Assembly: GCA_004212095.1 (NCBI GenBank)
Contig: RXIJ01000019.1
Span: 1-14,188, forward strand
Length of the DNA stretch: 14,188 nt
Direction: 5' to 3'
DNA from: Methanosarcinales archaeon
Lineage (GTDB): Archaea > Halobacteriota > Methanosarcinia > Methanosarcinales > EX4572-44
Shown: positions 12,949 to 14,188 of the stretch, in pieces
Position numbering within the stretch: the stretch's first letter is position 1
Layout: each line of letters starts with the position of its first letter
The notes under the pieces: generated by a model
The model's input: only the letters and a program-made list of their open reading frames with translations
Told to the model about the DNA's origin: nothing
The model's database searches: none
Translations under genes and position numbers: made by a program

Positions 12949-13299
12949 ATGATTGTTAAACATATTGTCAGTGAAGAACTATTAACAATAGCAGAGGTAA
13001 AGCAGCTTCTGGAAAACGTTAAATCGGAGCGTGCCAGTGAAGAAGAGCTTGGTTATGAATTGCGACGAGCCATTTATCATGCTGAAACATTTGCCAAGTT
13101 ATCTGCTCAGAGATCAAGAGAACTTGTCAATAAACTGCTTTCACTTGAAAAGATGAAACCAGAGATTGCAGTTAGAATAGCTGACATACTGCCGGCATCC
13201 TATGATGAAATACGATCAATCTATGCAAAGGAGCGATTCACCCTCTCCAAAGAAGATTTAAAGCAGATCTTAGATATAGTAACAGAAGCCCAAGAATGA
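12949..13299 (+). CDS. rpoF: DNA-directed RNA polymerase subunit F (Rpb4 homologue)
   Basis: This 116-residue helical protein forms the polymerase stalk with RpoE. The recognisable pattern is the opening SEELLTIAEVKQLLENV, a central helical stretch with AETFAKLSAQRSRELVNKL, and the HRDC-like end with IADILPASYDEIRSIYAKER followed by LSKEDLKQILDIV. It follows L21e by 17 bases, as in many archaea. No strong RBS is visible in the gap, so coupling to L21e is likely. Confidence 0.92.
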   Translation: MIVKHIVSEELLTIAEVKQLLENVKSERASEEELGYELRRAIYHAETFAKLSAQRSRELVNKLLSLEKMKPEIAVRIADILPASYDEIRSIYAKERFTLSKEDLKQILDIVTEAQE

Positions 13300-13316
13300 A
13301 CCGGCTCAATTGACAG

Positions 13317-13326
13317 AATATAAATA
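13317..13326 (+). promoter_or_regulatory. possible internal TATA box before the DUF655 gene
   Basis: AATATAAATA lies in the 77-base gap between rpoF and the DUF655 gene, roughly 50 bases before its ATG. It could give an additional promoter inside the cluster. A/T-rich gaps produce such matches easily. Confidence 0.35.
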
Positions 13327-13376
13327 GTAATAGATATAAGGTGCATATCAAGTTAAGATGGAGCGAGTAGATAGCT

Positions 13377-13991
13377 ATGCCATTGAAAGAAAAAAAACCA
13401 GAAAAAGAGACTGTAGCATGGATTTTAGATTATCTGCCCCATGGCCATCTGGACGACAGACGCCCTATCTACCAGAAAAAACCACTGGTTCAAGCAATCG
13501 GAGAGGAACGGTTTGTTTTAATGGAAATGTACCAGGCAGAGGGAATACCACCAATGGTCATGGACCGAGTGAATATTATTGATGGTAATATTTTCCATGT
13601 AAAGCGTAGACTGAGATATAAAGATACGACAAATAACTCCCATAAGGAGTTGCCTTTTGTAATTGAAAAGATTATTCTTAGAAATGAGGGGCGATTTATC
13701 AGCTTCTTCAACAATGCTTACCCCATTACCGCAAGAATTCACATGTTGGAACTGCTCCCTGGTATTGGTAAAAAACTTATGTGGAGTATAATCGAAAAGC
13801 GGGAGAAAGGCAAGTTCAACAGCTTTTCTGAACTTGTCGAACGTGTCAAAGGCTTGTATAATCCGGAAAAGTTCATTGCTCACCGGGTTATAGAAGAACT
13901 GAAGGATGACAGCATCAAGTATCGCATGTTCACCACGCCAATGAAACATGTTGGAGAGAAGGAAACACCGATACGACACCGACGGCACTGA
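13377..13991 (+). CDS. DUF655 protein with helix-hairpin-helix, predicted nucleic-acid binding
   Basis: This 204-residue archaeal protein of the DUF655 family has an OB-like N-terminal part (residues 10-105, starting WILDYLPHGHLDDRR). A helix-hairpin-helix region follows at about 123-160, with ELLPGIGKKLMW and FNSFSELVERVKGL. The end is basic, with PIRHRRH. Its exact role is unknown; its fixed place next to L21e and rpoF in archaea suggests a job in ribosome or RNA metabolism. An in-frame TAG at 13368 forces the start at 13377, although the nearest GGAG is far (about 13 bases). In many archaea the rRNA dimethyltransferase ksgA follows; here it does not. Confidence 0.88.
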   Translation: MPLKEKKPEKETVAWILDYLPHGHLDDRRPIYQKKPLVQAIGEERFVLMEMYQAEGIPPMVMDRVNIIDGNIFHVKRRLRYKDTTNNSHKELPFVIEKIILRNEGRFISFFNNAYPITARIHMLELLPGIGKKLMWSIIEKREKGKFNSFSELVERVKGLYNPEKFIAHRVIEELKDDSIKYRMFTTPMKHVGEKETPIRHRRH

Positions 13992-14028
13992 AATAGCTCA
14001 TGAATTGCGCAGCATAAACATCGAAAAA

Positions 14029-14037
14029 CTTATATAG
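14029..14037 (+). promoter_or_regulatory. TATA box of the terminal small gene
   Basis: CTTATATAG gives an expected start near 14060. A GGTGTGA ribosome site follows at 14064-14070 and the ATG at 14078. This supports a separate, well-formed transcription unit for the poly-Thr protein. Confidence 0.6.
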
Positions 14038-14077
14038 AAAGCTTGTATTACGGGAATTATAATGGTGTGATATAAAA

Positions 14078-14188
14078 ATGATGATTACAACTACAACAAC
14101 CACAACTACAACATGCATGGCTATGGGGACATCACAAACAGCAGTCTATGGTGCTATCGCTGTTGGTATTCTGATAGTGCTGTTGATT
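14078..14188 (+). CDS. small poly-threonine membrane protein, cut by the window end
   Basis: The first 37 codons are visible and the gene runs off the edge. The N-terminus is MMI, nine threonines in a row, then CMAMGTSQTAVYGAIAVG and the beginning of a hydrophobic segment (ILIVLLI). The threonine run is encoded by mixed ACA/ACT/ACC codons. The pattern could be an exported or membrane-anchored peptide with an extracytoplasmic threonine tail (possible O-glycosylation), but that is speculation. A good TATA box and RBS argue the gene is real. I do not recognise the family. Confidence 0.6.
   Translation, partial: MMITTTTTTTTTCMAMGTSQTAVYGAIAVGILIVLLI

Noticed and set aside
13930..14118. Minus-strand frame beginning with a run of valines opposite the poly-threonine gene
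   Set aside because: It is the reverse complement of the threonine codons; the plus-strand gene has TATA, RBS and a membrane segment.

Overview
The window is a piece of an archaeal (euryarchaeal) chromosome. The evidence is an archaeal-type proteasome beta subunit with a GT|TT processing site, the archaeal termination factor aCPSF1/FttA, archaeal/eukaryotic-type ribosomal proteins (L21e, L40e, S10), EF-1A, RNA polymerase subunit F (Rpb4), Pus10, a UbiA-family enzyme of the archaeal ether-lipid type, archaeal TATA boxes, and a DUF655 protein. The proteasome and cobalamin proteins look like those of Methanosarcinales-type methanogens or their anaerobic methanotroph relatives. I cannot place the organism more finely without a search.

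Layout. Positions 34-2052 (minus strand) hold a cobalamin (anaerobic corrin ring) operon, cbiT-cbiL-cbiF. It is divergent from the plus-strand psmB (proteasome beta) - fttA (aCPSF1) - METTL5-like rRNA methyltransferase cluster (2216-5449). Positions 5450-6423 look accessory: a stretch of probably decayed sequence, then a hypothetical membrane protein split over two frames. Next comes a two-gene DrrAB-type ABC exporter (6551-8300). A minus-strand translation/lipid cluster, L40e-UbiA-EF1A-S10, runs from 11037 down to 8343. Divergent from it, the plus-strand pus10-L21e-rpoF-DUF655 cluster (11156-13991) is a well-known archaeal information-processing neighbourhood. The window ends inside a small poly-threonine membrane protein gene.

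The most unusual content is not a protein. A short hairpin-forming element sharing an 18-base exact core (ATTTCTGCACAACGAAGT, followed by TGCAGTGC after 1-2 bases) occurs at two unrelated places, the cbiT/cbiL junction (1351-1535) and the pus10/L21e junction (12508-12620). In both it is tandemly repeated, lies in an intra-operon junction, and stops immediately before the GGAGG ribosome binding site of the downstream gene. At the cbi locus the repeated unit carries with it the end of cbiT, the Shine-Dalgarno sequence and the first codons of cbiL. This creates two extra 25-27 residue mini-ORFs linked head to tail by the ancestral ATGTTAG stop/start overlap. This looks like a small mobile or amplifying repeat family that inserts at translation-initiation regions.

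Other points worth attention: a perfect 11-bp hairpin followed by U-tracts in the leader of the termination factor gene fttA itself (possible autoregulation); similar U-tracts in the psmB leader; a probable single-base frameshift at a T7 run in the membrane protein; and a paired direct repeat upstream of the ABC exporter.
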